Assembly: GCA_030631415.1 (NCBI GenBank)
Contig: DAOVLE010000054.1
Location: 1 to 23,864 of the forward strand
Direction: 5' to 3'
Length of the DNA stretch: 23,864 nucleotides
DNA from: JAAEQG01 sp023133475
GTDB taxonomy: Bacteria > Planctomycetota > Phycisphaerae > UBA1845
Part shown: positions 1 through 8,890 of the stretch, piece by piece
How positions within the stretch are numbered: the first letter of the stretch is position 1
Layout of the letters: every line of letters starts with the position of its first letter
The notes under the pieces: model-generated
What the model was told of the DNA's origin: nothing
The model's input: only the letters and a program-made list of their open reading frames with translations
Database searches by the model: none
Program-made: the position numbers and the translations under genes

Positions 1-3000
1 ACCGTCGTCGTTGTAATCGTTGTTGTAACAATCGGGGCCGGTCAGCAGCATGGTGAAATTGCCGGCGCGGTCGTCGTAGCTCGCAATTCTGATCCAGTAT
101 TCGATCCCCGCGGCAACACTCAAGGTCACTTGCGACTGACGACCATAATCGCCACAGAAATCGTCGTTGCAAACCAGTTCGTTCGTCATGATCCCCGGAC
201 AACCGCCATGGACCGAAAGTAGAGTGTCATACGACGATTCGCACAGCGAAACGGTAAGGCTGCCGTCTTCGCCCGGTATGTATCTGTACCACATGTCGGG
301 GACGGTGCTCCACAAGGCACAACTGGATACCCCATCGTAGGTCGAACCGACGGTGGTCCCAGTGTAGGTGATCCCCGGGCAGACGAGCTGCGCTTCCGTG
401 CAGTCATCCTGGACTTCACTGGCGGCTATGTCACCTACCGCACCAAGCTCGCACTCGTCGGGTATGCCGTTCGGCTGGCAGTCGCTGGACCCCTGGGCAA
501 TCGCGCAGACGTCACCGATCCCGTCGTAGTCACAATCCGCCTGCGCCGGGTTCATGTGGCTCGGGCAGTTGTCGCATGCGTCGCCCACATTGTCGGAGTC
601 GCCGTCTTCCTGGCCGACGTTGACCACGTATGGGCAGTTGTCATCGGCGTTGAGGATTCCGTCGTTATCAACATCGCGCGTCAGAGCCAGGCCGTGACAC
701 TGGCCCGCGGAGATGGCCACAAACTCGTTGCCGGCGGGCACGATACATTCGCCGTCGTGGTTTTGGCCCCACGCGATGAGTGAGCCGTCGTACTTGATGG
801 CCAAACTGTAATACTCGCCTGCGGCAATGGCCACAAAATTGTTGCCGGCGGGCACGTCACACTGACCGTAGTTGTTTACGCCCCACGCGACCAGCGAGCC
901 GTCGTACTTAAGCGCCAGACTGTGATACTCGCCGCCGGCGATGGCCACAAAGTAGCTGCCGGCGGGCGGGTCGGCCTGACCCCAGTGATTCGAACCCCAC
1001 GCGACCAGCGAGCCGTCGTCCTCAAGGGCCACACTGTGAAAACCGCCCGCGGCAATGGCCACAAAGTCGTTACCGGCCGGCAGGTCGAGCTGGCCATTTA
1101 GGTTACAGCCCCACCCGGCGATCGACCCGTCAGCCCTGATGGCCAGGCTGTGATAGTTACCCGCGGCAATGGCGACAAAATCGTTGCCGGAGGGCACGTC
1201 GGTGGCCTGACCATCGCCGTTGTAGCCCCACCCGACAAGCGAGCCGTTGGCCTTGATCGCAAGATTGTGCCAGCCGCCCGCGGCAATACTCGTGAAGTCG
1301 TTCCCGGCAGGCACAACGTTCTGGACATAGGCATTCTCCCCCCACGCGATGAGCGAGCCGTCCACCTTAAGGGCCAGACCGTGATAGGCCCCCGCCTCAA
1401 TGGCGACAACGTCGCACCCGATCGGCGGAGTGTCCTGGCCCCAATAGTTGCAGCCCCACCCGACGATCGCGCCGATCGGCGACACCTCGCATTCGTCAGG
1501 AACACCGTTGCCGTCGGCATCTTCGCTGTGCCCGTCGGCGATGTCGCACTCGTCGGGGACGGAATTCCAGTTGCAGTCGTTGCGGACCAACTGGCATTCG
1601 TCCGGAATATCGTCGGGTTGGCAATCCTCGCTGGTGACACCGGCGATGTCGCACTCGTCGGGCACGCCGTTCGCATTGCAGTCCTGACTGGCCCCGGATG
1701 CCAACGCACAGAGATCACCAACCCCGTCGTTGTCACAGTCCGCCTGATCTGTGTTTGGATGGTCCGGGCAGTTGTCGTTGCAGTCGGGTATGCCGTCGCC
1801 ATCGGTGTCGGTGTCTGGCGTTCCGCAACCGCAGATACCCGGATCAGTCTTATTCGGATCCTCCGGGCAGTTGTCGTTGCAGTCGGGGGTGCCGTCGCTA
1901 TCGGTGTCGGTGTCGGGCGTTCCGCAACCGCAGATACCCGGATCGGTCTTGTTCGGATCCTCCGGGCAGTTGTCGTTGCAGTCGGGTGTGCCATCGCTAT
2001 CGGTGTCGGTGTCTGGCGTTCCACAACCGCAGATACCCGGATCGATCTTGTTCGGGTCAGCGGGACACCCATCGCATGCATCGATAAGCCCATCGCCATC
2101 TGTATCCAGTTCACACTCGTCAGGCACGCCGTTGTCGTTGCAATCACGGTCATCTGTTGCCGTGAACGCCATCCCCCTTAGATGCCTGTTGCTGAGACCG
2201 ATGTACGTTTCCTGTGCGGTGCCGGGATCGATGGAGTAAAGTTGGCCAGGCGCATATCTCGAGTATCCCAGGAACGGATCACCAGAGGGATCGAATGCCA
2301 GGCAATCATACGCATTGCTCAGCGATGAGCTGATGTCCGTCACCACGCCCGTATCCACGTCAATCACTTTCAAAAAGCCGGCCCTCTCACTGATGGAAGA
2401 CGTGTGATAAAGCAGCCCCGTTGTCGGGTGGAAGGCAATCGACTGGTCCTCGCCGGCATCACCGGCGGAGATGCCCGTTGGTGTGGCGATCGCCGTGGTC
2501 GTATCCACGGTCACGATCTGGCCCAGCGGAAAACCACTACCGACGACGACCCCATAAAGCACTCCGTTGCTGCGGAAAGCGATGTCGGACACTATTACGC
2601 TCATTAGGCCGTCGGACAGATGATTGATGAGGGTTGCCTCTCCCGTGGTCTGGTTCACGGTCGTCAGGGCATAAAGATAGAACCTGTCCCCATGTTCCCC
2701 TTCCTCCGCGTCTTTCATAGGTACGAACGCCTTGACCACCGCGTACATATCCCCGCTGGTGGGGTGGATGGCCAGTCCCTCGGCGGAATAGACAAACGAA
2801 CCCATTTCGCCGATCAGGGTTAGTGATGCGTCCGCGGGATCGACGATGTACAGGGACTCGCTGCCCATCTCATCGCCTTCTCCCACGGCATAGAGCAGCG
2901 GGGGCGTGGCAGCCAACTCGCACTCGTCGGGGATGCCGTTAGGCTGGCAGTCGGTGCTGGTCGTACCGGAGATGTCACACTCGTCCGGAACGCTGTTGGT

Positions 3001-6000
3001 GTTGCAGTCCCCGCTGGTCCCACCGGCGATGTCGCACTCGTCAGGCACGCCGTTGGTGTTGCAGTCCTCGCTGGTCCCACCGGAGATGTCGCACTCGTCC
3101 GGGATGCCGTTGGAGTTGCAGTCGCTGCTGCCACCGCCGCTGCCGCAACCGCCTATATTCGCCACGGTCTCCGATGCAGCAAACTCGCCGCCTGATCCGA
3201 CCAGAGTTCCGTTGCCGTAAACTTCATAGTAACCTTCGCCGTAGTCGCAGCAAATCCCGTCATCACACTCATCATAAATGGTAAAGTCAAAGCAACTGGC
3301 GTAGTTCACCGTAATATCGTGCGTGTATAAGGTGAGTTCGGTAGCATAAGGCCCGCCTGAGGCCACCACACCGCCGCCTTGCTCAACCAGCTCCCAAGTG
3401 GTTTCGTCCGGGTACTCATCTGTGAAGATAGCGATCGTGATAGTGCCCACTCCGCTACCGATGTCGCACTCGTCGGGGATGCTGTTGGGCTGGCAATCGG
3501 TACTGGTGCCCCCGGCGATGTCACACTCGTCCGGAACGCCGTTGGTGTTGCAGTCCTCGCTGGTCCCACCGGCGATGTCACACTCGTCGGGCACACTGTT
3601 GGAGTTGCAGTCCTCGCTGGTCCCACCGGCGATGTCGCACTCGTCAGGCACGCCGTTGTCGTTGCAATCACTGTCACCTGCTGCCGTGAACACCATCCCC
3701 CTTAGTTGCCTGTCGCTGAGACCGATGTACGTTTCCTGTGCGGTGCCGGGATCGATGGAGTAGAGATCGCCAAGCGAGTATCTCGAGTACCCCAGGAGCG
3801 GATCACCAGAGGGATCAAATGCCAGGCAATCATACACATTGCTCAGCGATGAGCTGATGTTCGTCACCACGCCCGTATCCACGTTAATCTCATTCAAAAA
3901 GCCGGCCCTCTCACCGATGGAAGACGTGTGATAAAGCAGGCCCGTTGTCGGATGGAAGGCAATCGACTGGCCCTCGCCATAACCGGCGGAGATGCTCGTT
4001 GATGTGGCGATCGCCGTGGTCGTATCCACGGTCACGATCTGGCCCGACTGAGAACCACCGAGACCGACGACCCCATAAAGCACTCCGTTGCTGCGGAAAG
4101 CGATATCGGAGATGACCTCGTTCCCCTCGCCCGTGCTCAGATAATCAACGAGGGTTGCCTCTCCCGTGGCTTGGTTCACGGTCGTCAGGGCATAACTGTA
4201 CCCGTTCCTGTATTCCTCCTCCGCGTCTCTCATCACCATGATCGCCTGGACAACGGCGTACATATCCCCGCTGGTGGGGTGGATGGCCAGTCCCTCGGCG
4301 GAATAAACAAACGAACCCATTTCGCCGATCAGGGTTAGTGATGCGTCCGCGGGATCGACGATGTACAGGGCCTCGCCGCCCTCCCCTTCGCCTTCTCCCA
4401 CGGCGTACAGAGTGCCGCCCTCCTGTTGCTCGGCCTCGGCAGTGAAGGCCATCCCCCCCAAAGTCGTTTCGCTGTCTCCGAGCACGGTCTCCGAGCCGGA
4501 GGTGCAGTCGATGGCTATGAAATACCCCCACGAAGAACCCAGAAGCCGATCCCCGGAAGTGTCATATGTAAGAGCTTGGTACTCGCCGTTCAGATTAGAA
4601 CTGATCAACGTCACCTCACCGGAGTCCACGTCGATTAGTTCGAATTGGTATCCCTCTCGTAGTCCACCCCCGCAGGACGTGTGATAGAGTTGGCTTGTTC
4701 CCGGTCGGAACGCAATTGATTGGCCGTTACCTTGGCTGCCTTGGATTTCGGTGCCTGAGATTGACGCATCGCTCGTATCAACTATCACGATCTCACCGGG
4801 TATTTCCCCACCCTCACCGTACCCGCAAACCCCGTACAGCGTACCGTCGTTTTTGAACGCGATGTCGGAGAGGTTCTTGCTCAACGGGCCAACGATGGTC
4901 ACCTCAACCGTGGTGAGGTTCACGGTAGCCAACGAACGCCCCTCTCTAAAACCTCCTTCCTCTACAATTACGTAGAATTCCCCAGTAAGCGGATGGATGC
5001 TGAATCCAAAACAGCCGGAAACGCCATTCAGGTTGCCCACCAGGGTCAGCAACCCGTTCGAGGGATCGACTTTGTACAAACTCGTCCCGCCTTCCCCATC
5101 CCCCATCTGCTCAACCGCGTATAGAACACCCGTCTGCTTAACCGCAAAGGCCATACCCTCCAAGGTCGTCCCGTTGTTTCCGAGGTAGCTCTCCGCACCG
5201 GAGGAGCTGTCGATGGCGATGAAGTCCCCACCCTCCACGCAACCCAAAAGCCGATTCCAGGCGGTATCATATACAAGACCCTGGTAGGCGTAGTTCATAT
5301 TGGGATTGATCACACTCGACTCACCGTAGTCCACGAGGATCAGTTCCAATTGACATCCGTCTCGTTCACCTCCACCCGTGGGGCAGAATGTGTGATAGAG
5401 ATCGTGTGTTCCCGGTCGGAACACAATTGAGTGGTTCTCACCTTGGCTGCCTTGGCATTGGCCTGAGATTGGGATTGAAGCATCGCTCGTATTGACGATC
5501 ACGACCCAGCCGGGATCTTGCTCCCCCACGTCGTTCCCACAAATGCCGTACAGAACGCCGTCATCTCTAAACGCGAGGTCACATAGGAACCGGGTCAATG
5601 GGCCAACGATGGTCACCCCCGCCGTCGTGCGGTCGATGATGGCCAATGAACGCCCACTCCTGAAACCTACCTCCACCACGATTGCGTAGAACTCCCCGGT
5701 GAGTGGATGGGCGCTGAGCCCCAAGCACTTTTCAATCCCTTCCAGGTTGCCTACCAGAGTCAGCGATCCGTTCGAGGGATCAACTTTGAACAAACCCGGA
5801 GAACCCTCCCCCCCCATCCGCTCGACCGCGTACAATGCGTCGTCGTCACCACCGCCCGGGTTGGATTGGGTCGACAGAGCTACGCCGAACTCGCCGCCGG
5901 CAGCCACGTCCAAAAAGCTGTTGCCAGACGGTATGTCGCACTGTTCGTAGGAGTTATCGCCCCACGCAACGAGCGAACCGTTCGACCGCAACGCCACACA

Positions 6001-6879
6001 GTAATAGCCGCTTGCGGCAATGGCCACAAAGTCGGTGCCCGCCGGAACGTCGAGTAGACCATAGTAGTCCCAGCCCCACGCATCCAGAGAACCAAACGTT
6101 CTGAGGGTAACACTGTGACTGGCCCCGGCGGCAATAGCCGCATAGTAGTCTCCTGGGGGCACGTCGGCCTGGCCTGACGAGTTGGCGCCCCATCCCACCA
6201 TTGTCCCGTCGGTCCTGATGGCCAGCCCATGATTGCGCCCCGAAGTAATGATCGCAAAGTCGTTGCCCTCAGGCACATTACACGCGCCACCCAAGTCGGA
6301 CCCCCACGCCACGATCGACCCGTCGGTTTTGAGGGCATAACTGTGCCCCCCACCGGCGGCAATAGCCTCAAAGTCGTTGCCCTCCGGAACGTCGCACTGG
6401 CCGTCATGGTTGTTGCCCCACGCCACCAGTGACCCGTCGGACTTGAGCGCCAGACTGTGATACTGGCCACCGGCGATGGCCACAAAGTCGTTCCCTGCCG
6501 GCACGCTGCACTGACCGCTGGTGCTGGAACCCCACGCCACCAGCGACCCGTCGGTCTTGATGGCCAGACCATGGGAAGCACCAGCGGCAATGGTCGTATA
6601 GTCGTCCCCGAAGGGCGGGTTAGCTTGGCCTGCCCAGTTATTACCCCACGTAGCCAGAGACCCGGTGCTGCGTTCGCCAGGGCGGTTGTTGTTGCTATCT
6701 TCCGCTGGTTCCGCCGCTAAGGTCACACTTATCGGGCACGGTGTGGTCGTTGCAGCGCCCTGGCTTGTGTTACCCGCAATGTCCAGCGCGTCGGCGAAGG
6801 CGAATGAAACGCTCCCCAGAACAATACCCAGAACAATACCCATCACATTTGCATACCTTGTTTTGTTGAAAGTGCTCAT
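1..6879 (-). CDS. Giant secreted multi-propeller repeat protein (3' end off window)
   Basis: Reading every line in one frame from ATG 6879 to base 1 gives 2293 codons with no stop, so the C-terminus lies outside. The start has a Shine-Dalgarno and a signal peptide (residues about 1-31, ending near SFAFADA). Domains in order: seven 38-residue RCC1-like repeats with SLVAWG motifs (about 74-340); three related beta-propeller-like units with motifs such as LYAV, LYxVDP and GxxxLYHT (about 344-585, 585-824, 825-1067); Cys-rich DCNxNGxPDECD repeats; a small ITIxIFTDEYPDETTW domain (1145-1253); more DCN repeats; a fourth propeller unit (1326-1577); thrombospondin-3-like calcium repeats (1580-1730); a second set of seven RCC1-like repeats (about 1802-2063); and a domain resembling the bacterial pre-peptidase C-terminal fold (about 2159-2285). 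No catalytic motif was recognised. An extracellular adhesive or structural role is inferred only. Domain fold names rest on motif recognition. Confidence 0.9.
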   Translation of the reverse strand, partial: MSTFNKTRYANVMGIVLGIVLGSVSFAFADALDIAGNTSQGAATTTPCPISVTLAAEPAEDSNNNRPGERSTGSLATWGNNWAGQANPPFGDDYTTIAAGASHGLAIKTDGSLVAWGSSTSGQCSVPAGNDFVAIAGGQYHSLALKSDGSLVAWGNNHDGQCDVPEGNDFEAIAAGGGHSYALKTDGSIVAWGSDLGGACNVPEGNDFAIITSGRNHGLAIRTDGTMVGWGANSSGQADVPPGDYYAAIAAGASHSVTLRTFGSLDAWGWDYYGLLDVPAGTDFVAIAASGYYCVALRSNGSLVAWGDNSYEQCDIPSGNSFLDVAAGGEFGVALSTQSNPGGGDDDALYAVERMGGEGSPGLFKVDPSNGSLTLVGNLEGIEKCLGLSAHPLTGEFYAIVVEVGFRSGRSLAIIDRTTAGVTIVGPLTRFLCDLAFRDDGVLYGICGNDVGEQDPGWVVIVNTSDASIPISGQCQGSQGENHSIVFRPGTHDLYHTFCPTGGGERDGCQLELILVDYGESSVINPNMNYAYQGLVYDTAWNRLLGCVEGGDFIAIDSSSGAESYLGNNGTTLEGMAFAVKQTGVLYAVEQMGDGEGGTSLYKVDPSNGLLTLVGNLNGVSGCFGFSIHPLTGEFYVIVEEGGFREGRSLATVNLTTVEVTIVGPLSKNLSDIAFKNDGTLYGVCGYGEGGEIPGEIVIVDTSDASISGTEIQGSQGNGQSIAFRPGTSQLYHTSCGGGLREGYQFELIDVDSGEVTLISSNLNGEYQALTYDTSGDRLLGSSWGYFIAIDCTSGSETVLGDSETTLGGMAFTAEAEQQEGGTLYAVGEGEGEGGEALYIVDPADASLTLIGEMGSFVYSAEGLAIHPTSGDMYAVVQAIMVMRDAEEEYRNGYSYALTTVNQATGEATLVDYLSTGEGNEVISDIAFRSNGVLYGVVGLGGSQSGQIVTVDTTTAIATSTSISAGYGEGQSIAFHPTTGLLYHTSSIGERAGFLNEINVDTGVVTNISSSLSNVYDCLAFDPSGDPLLGYSRYSLGDLYSIDPGTAQETYIGLSDRQLRGMVFTAAGDSDCNDNGVPDECDIAGGTSEDCNSNSVPDECDIAGGTSEDCNTNGVPDECDIAGGTSTDCQPNSIPDECDIGSGVGTITIAIFTDEYPDETTWELVEQGGGVVASGGPYATELTLYTHDITVNYASCFDFTIYDECDDGICCDYGEGYYEVYGNGTLVGSGGEFAASETVANIGGCGSGGGSSDCNSNGIPDECDISGGTSEDCNTNGVPDECDIAGGTSGDCNTNSVPDECDISGTTSTDCQPNGIPDECELAATPPLLYAVGEGDEMGSESLYIVDPADASLTLIGEMGSFVYSAEGLAIHPTSGDMYAVVKAFVPMKDAEEGEHGDRFYLYALTTVNQTTGEATLINHLSDGLMSVIVSDIAFRSNGVLYGVVVGSGFPLGQIVTVDTTTAIATPTGISAGDAGEDQSIAFHPTTGLLYHTSSISERAGFLKVIDVDTGVVTDISSSLSNAYDCLAFDPSGDPFLGYSRYAPGQLYSIDPGTAQETYIGLSNRHLRGMAFTATDDRDCNDNGVPDECELDTDGDGLIDACDGCPADPNKIDPGICGCGTPDTDTDSDGTPDCNDNCPEDPNKTDPGICGCGTPDTDTDSDGTPDCNDNCPEDPNKTDPGICGCGTPDTDTDGDGIPDCNDNCPDHPNTDQADCDNDGVGDLCALASGASQDCNANGVPDECDIAGVTSEDCQPDDIPDECQLVRNDCNWNSVPDECDIADGHSEDADGNGVPDECEVSPIGAIVGWGCNYWGQDTPPIGCDVVAIEAGAYHGLALKVDGSLIAWGENAYVQNVVPAGNDFTSIAAGGWHNLAIKANGSLVGWGYNGDGQATDVPSGNDFVAIAAGNYHSLAIRADGSIAGWGCNLNGQLDLPAGNDFVAIAAGGFHSVALEDDGSLVAWGSNHWGQADPPAGSYFVAIAGGEYHSLALKYDGSLVAWGVNNYGQCDVPAGNNFVAIAAGEYYSLAIKYDGSLIAWGQNHDGECIVPAGNEFVAISAGQCHGLALTRDVDNDGILNADDNCPYVVNVGQEDGDSDNVGDACDNCPSHMNPAQADCDYDGIGDVCAIAQGSSDCQPNGIPDECELGAVGDIAASEVQDDCTEAQLVCPGITYTGTTVGSTYDGVSSCALWSTVPDMWYRYIPGEDGSLTVSLCESSYDTLLSVHGGCPGIMTNELVCNDDFCGDYGRQSQVTLSVAAGIEYWIRIASYDDRAGNFTMLLTGPDCYNNDYNDDG
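2114..2893 (-). repeat. Intragenic duplication, unit D
   Basis: Encodes the fourth propeller unit of the giant protein. It aligns with 3638-4408 at DNA level over about 770 bases with long identical runs (for example at 2197 and 3721), at an offset of 1524 falling to 1515, so gaps are multiples of three. Divergence is concentrated in a few loops. Confidence 0.85.
3450..3676 (-). repeat. 57-bp tandem coding repeats (DCNxNGxPDECDIAGGTSE)
   Basis: Four near-identical 57-base units, each encoding a 19-residue Cys/Asp repeat. Similar arrays occur at 2905-3123 and in the beta-helix gene (for example 12120-12580 and 13720-13870). Neighbouring units are highly similar in DNA. Confidence 0.8.
3638..4408 (-). 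repeat. Intragenic duplication, unit C
   Basis: Partner of 2114-2893, encoding the third propeller unit. The pair is much closer in DNA sequence than either is to the two units at 4410-5850, so it reflects a later duplication or gene conversion. Confidence 0.85.
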
Positions 6880-6884
6880 AGCAA

Positions 6885-6892
6885 CTCCCCTT
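6885..6892 (-). promoter_or_regulatory. Ribosome binding site of the giant protein
   Basis: On the minus strand AAGGGGAG lies five bases upstream of ATG 6879. Together with the signal peptide that follows, it fixes this start. Confidence 0.75.
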
Positions 6893-7143
6893 AGTCAAGA
6901 ACATGAGTCCTATAAAATTGGTTATCCGCGAAAATTGCATACCCCTTCTTCCACCCTCGGATTCCCGTAGAGCTTCCGAAATGAGGCACCTATGTTAACA
7001 CGACCTGGAATTGCTCCGAACATCCTTCACTGCATGACGATACAGCTACCACTCCGTACGAATTCCTCTCGGCTTCGGCTTTTCCTCTCTCGAAAAAGGC
7101 GCCGGGACTCCGATATGGCATTCTCCCCCGCGTTCCGTAGTTC

Positions 7144-7173
7144 ATCCTAATCGTTTTGCCATGGGCCTGTCAA
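7144..7173 (-). promoter_or_regulatory. Candidate sigma70-type promoter
   Basis: On the minus strand a perfect TTGACA (7168-7173) is followed after 18 bases by TAGGAT (7144-7149, four of six matches to TATAAT). It would give a leader of about 260 bases for the giant gene. It lies at the edge of the transposase remnant, so it could equally be an insertion-sequence outward promoter or a chance match. Confidence 0.3.
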
Positions 7174-7194
7174 GGGGGGTGTACGGGAATTCAC

Positions 7195-7560
7195 CATCCG
7201 CCGGGGGTCGCTACCGGGGTATTCACATCGAGCGTTCCGTCGTGGCGGGTGGCATGGTCAAGGGCCACCCTCGGCAACGTTACGATTTGTCCGACGACCT
7301 TTCGAGGTGGTCCTTGACCATGTTCAGCGCCGCATGCTTTCGCACAGCGTGCACATGGCCACCCAACCGCAACGCACTTGGCACCCGCGCGCACATGTCT
7401 CCAGAAGGGCACGAGGGCATCGGCCCCCTTCCCGTCGCCAACGAACACCACCGCCCCGTTTTGCAGATCGAGGGCCACCGTCAGATAGCGGGGACCTTCT
7501 CTGATCGAGATTTCATCGATGGCGACGGGGGTGGGTCTTTGACGCTTGCTGAAAGAGCAC
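7195..7560 (-). pseudogene. ISL3-family transposase remnant
   Basis: The minus-strand translation contains AIDEISIREGPRYLTVALD followed by VVFVGDGKGADALVPFWRHV. This matches the start of the DDE domain of ISL3-type transposases (consensus AIDE-S-KG--Y-TV--D, then G-G--AL--F). After the segment GAKCVAVG the family pattern is lost, and a related HAVRKHAALNMVKDHLE stretch appears in a neighbouring frame, suggesting a frameshift plus internal deletion. The helix-turn-helix N-terminus and the catalytic C-terminal part are absent. There is no own start; the open frame enters from inside the 3' end of the glycosyltransferase gene. This is a decayed fragment, not an active element. Confidence 0.65.
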
Positions 7561-7561
7561 C

Positions 7562-8722
7562 TTAACCATCGCTCGAATGCAGGCGGTGGTAGATCGACTC
7601 GATTCGTTCGACCATGCGATGATGGTCGAATTCCTTCAGACACCGCCGGCGCCCCTCCTGGCCTAGGCGGCGACGCCGCACGGATGACACCGCCAGACGG
7701 ATGATTCCGTCAGCCAGACGCCTCACATCACCGAAAGGCACCAACTCGCCCGTGCAGTCCTGTATAACCACCTCCGGTGCCCCATCGTTGTCGTAGCTGA
7801 CCACCGGGACCTCCATCAGCAAAGCTTGAACCACCGCCCGCGGAAGCCCCTCCCAACGCGAGGCATGAACCAGAACGTCAAAGCCGTTCAGCAAGCGGGG
7901 CACGTCCTCAGGTCTGACCAGCCCGGTCAGATGCAGACGGTTGCCAAGCCCAAGCTGCTCGACCTGCCGCACGTATTCCTGGCGGTTGGCTCCGTCGCCC
8001 ACCCAAACCAAGCGGGCGTTCGGGCATCGCCGGGCCACCCGCGGCAAGGCTTCCAGAAGGTCCTCATATCCCTTGTTCGAGAACAACCGGGCGATGGTGC
8101 CGATCACGACGTCGTCGTCGCGGACTTTCCAATCAGCCCGCACCTGTGCTCGAACCTGCGGGTCCGGGGCAAAACGGCTGGTCTCGATCCCCGAGCGTAT
8201 GGTCGTGAACTTCTCCGCCGGGGCGATGCCGGCTCGAACCGACTGCTCGATCATAGCGTCTGCCACGGCGATAATGGCGTGTGTCTTCCGCGCCGCCCGA
8301 CGTTCCAACATGCGATAGAGCCGGTGCAGCGAGGCTGATTGCGTGCGGTTGAAGCTCATCCCGTGGATAGTGTGCACGACAATCGGCACCTGGGCTGCGG
8401 CGGCGGCATAGCGCCCCAGGATGCCGGCTTTGCTGCTATGGGTATGCACCACGTCGAATCGGGAGTCTCGCAGGAGTCGGCGTAGGGCAACCAAACAGCG
8501 CAGTTCGGCAACCGGTCGCACGTTTCGCCGCAACGAATCCACTGTGACAAGCTCGTATCCCCCGTCATCGGCCCGCTCCCACAGGGAACCCTCCGGGCCG
8601 GTCTCAGGCCCGGAGATGAGGGTCACCTGGTGCCCTCTTGCTGCCAACCCCTCGCAGGTAAGCAGCGTGTTCTCCTGAGCCCCGCCGACAATCAGCCGCG
8701 TGATGATGTGACAAATCTTCAT
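7562..8722 (-). CDS. GT4-family glycosyltransferase
   Basis: A 386-residue GT-B fold retaining glycosyltransferase of family 4. It is expected to be cytoplasmic and to transfer a sugar from a nucleotide sugar to a glycan or lipid acceptor in envelope polysaccharide synthesis; the substrate cannot be told. The N-terminus has the family signature MKICHIITRLIVGGAQENTL (glycine-rich acceptor loop), then DVVHTHSSKAGILGR and HTIHG. The C-terminal half has VWVGDGANR, LTGLVRPEDVP and SRWEGLPRAVVQALLMEVPV. The usual E-x7-E donor motif reads E-x7-Q here. Length is normal and the C-terminus (IYHRLHSSDG) looks natural, although the stop codon touches the transposase remnant. No strong Shine-Dalgarno is visible; a small hairpin (TGGAGT/ACTCCA, 8736-8750) lies just upstream of the start. 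No polysaccharide cluster surrounds it. Confidence 0.9.
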   Translation of the reverse strand: MKICHIITRLIVGGAQENTLLTCEGLAARGHQVTLISGPETGPEGSLWERADDGGYELVTVDSLRRNVRPVAELRCLVALRRLLRDSRFDVVHTHSSKAGILGRYAAAAAQVPIVVHTIHGMSFNRTQSASLHRLYRMLERRAARKTHAIIAVADAMIEQSVRAGIAPAEKFTTIRSGIETSRFAPDPQVRAQVRADWKVRDDDVVIGTIARLFSNKGYEDLLEALPRVARRCPNARLVWVGDGANRQEYVRQVEQLGLGNRLHLTGLVRPEDVPRLLNGFDVLVHASRWEGLPRAVVQALLMEVPVVSYDNDGAPEVVIQDCTGELVPFGDVRRLADGIIRLAVSSVRRRRLGQEGRRRCLKEFDHHRMVERIESIYHRLHSSDG

Positions 8723-8774
8723 CGCATTGTCAGCCTGGAGTCAGACTCCACGAGGTTTTTCCTCACGCAGCAGA

Positions 8775-8890
8775 TGTAGGGCGGGTTCCACCCGCCACGC
8801 CGCTAATAAGTCCAAAGTCCCTGGTCCAAGGTCCAAGGTCCCGCCAATCCCTGACTTTGGACTTTGGACCAGGGACTTTGGACTTCCTAG
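8775..8890. repeat. 116-bp hairpin repeat, copy A
   Basis: It begins with the short palindrome TGTAGGGCGGGTT-CCACCCGCC (8775-8796). A long inverted repeat follows: arm 8808-8840, loop of 12 bases, arm 8853-8885, with 31 of 33 positions paired as Watson-Crick and the other two as G-T. The arms are built from iterated GTCCAAAGTCC-like units. Copy B at 9728-9843 differs at only two positions. The last bases supply the TAG stop codon of truA (8887-8889). It may act as a transcript end or RNA-stability hairpin; it resembles MITE or REP-type dispersed repeats. Confidence 0.85.

Larger units (their letters stand above)
6880..7194. other. Upstream region of the giant gene, no gene seen
   Basis: About 315 bases lie between the giant gene and the transposase remnant. 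Short ORFs here show no family resemblance and no ribosome binding site. The part next to the gene (6900-6950) is relatively AT-rich. Apart from the Shine-Dalgarno and one candidate promoter I see no defined element. Confidence 0.5.

Noticed and set aside
1098..2153. Minus-strand 351-residue ORF rich in Thr and Ala
   Set aside because: Out-of-frame reading of the giant protein; the true frame shows regular DCN, calcium-repeat and RCC1-like motifs and continues far beyond on both sides.
1150..2181. Plus-strand 343-residue ORF
   Set aside because: Antisense shadow of the giant protein. Repeated DECD codons give stop-free complementary frames with spurious repeats (SRSSAT, HSSGTP).
3450..3676. 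Possible CRISPR array
   Set aside because: The regular 57-base units are in-frame coding repeats without unique spacers.
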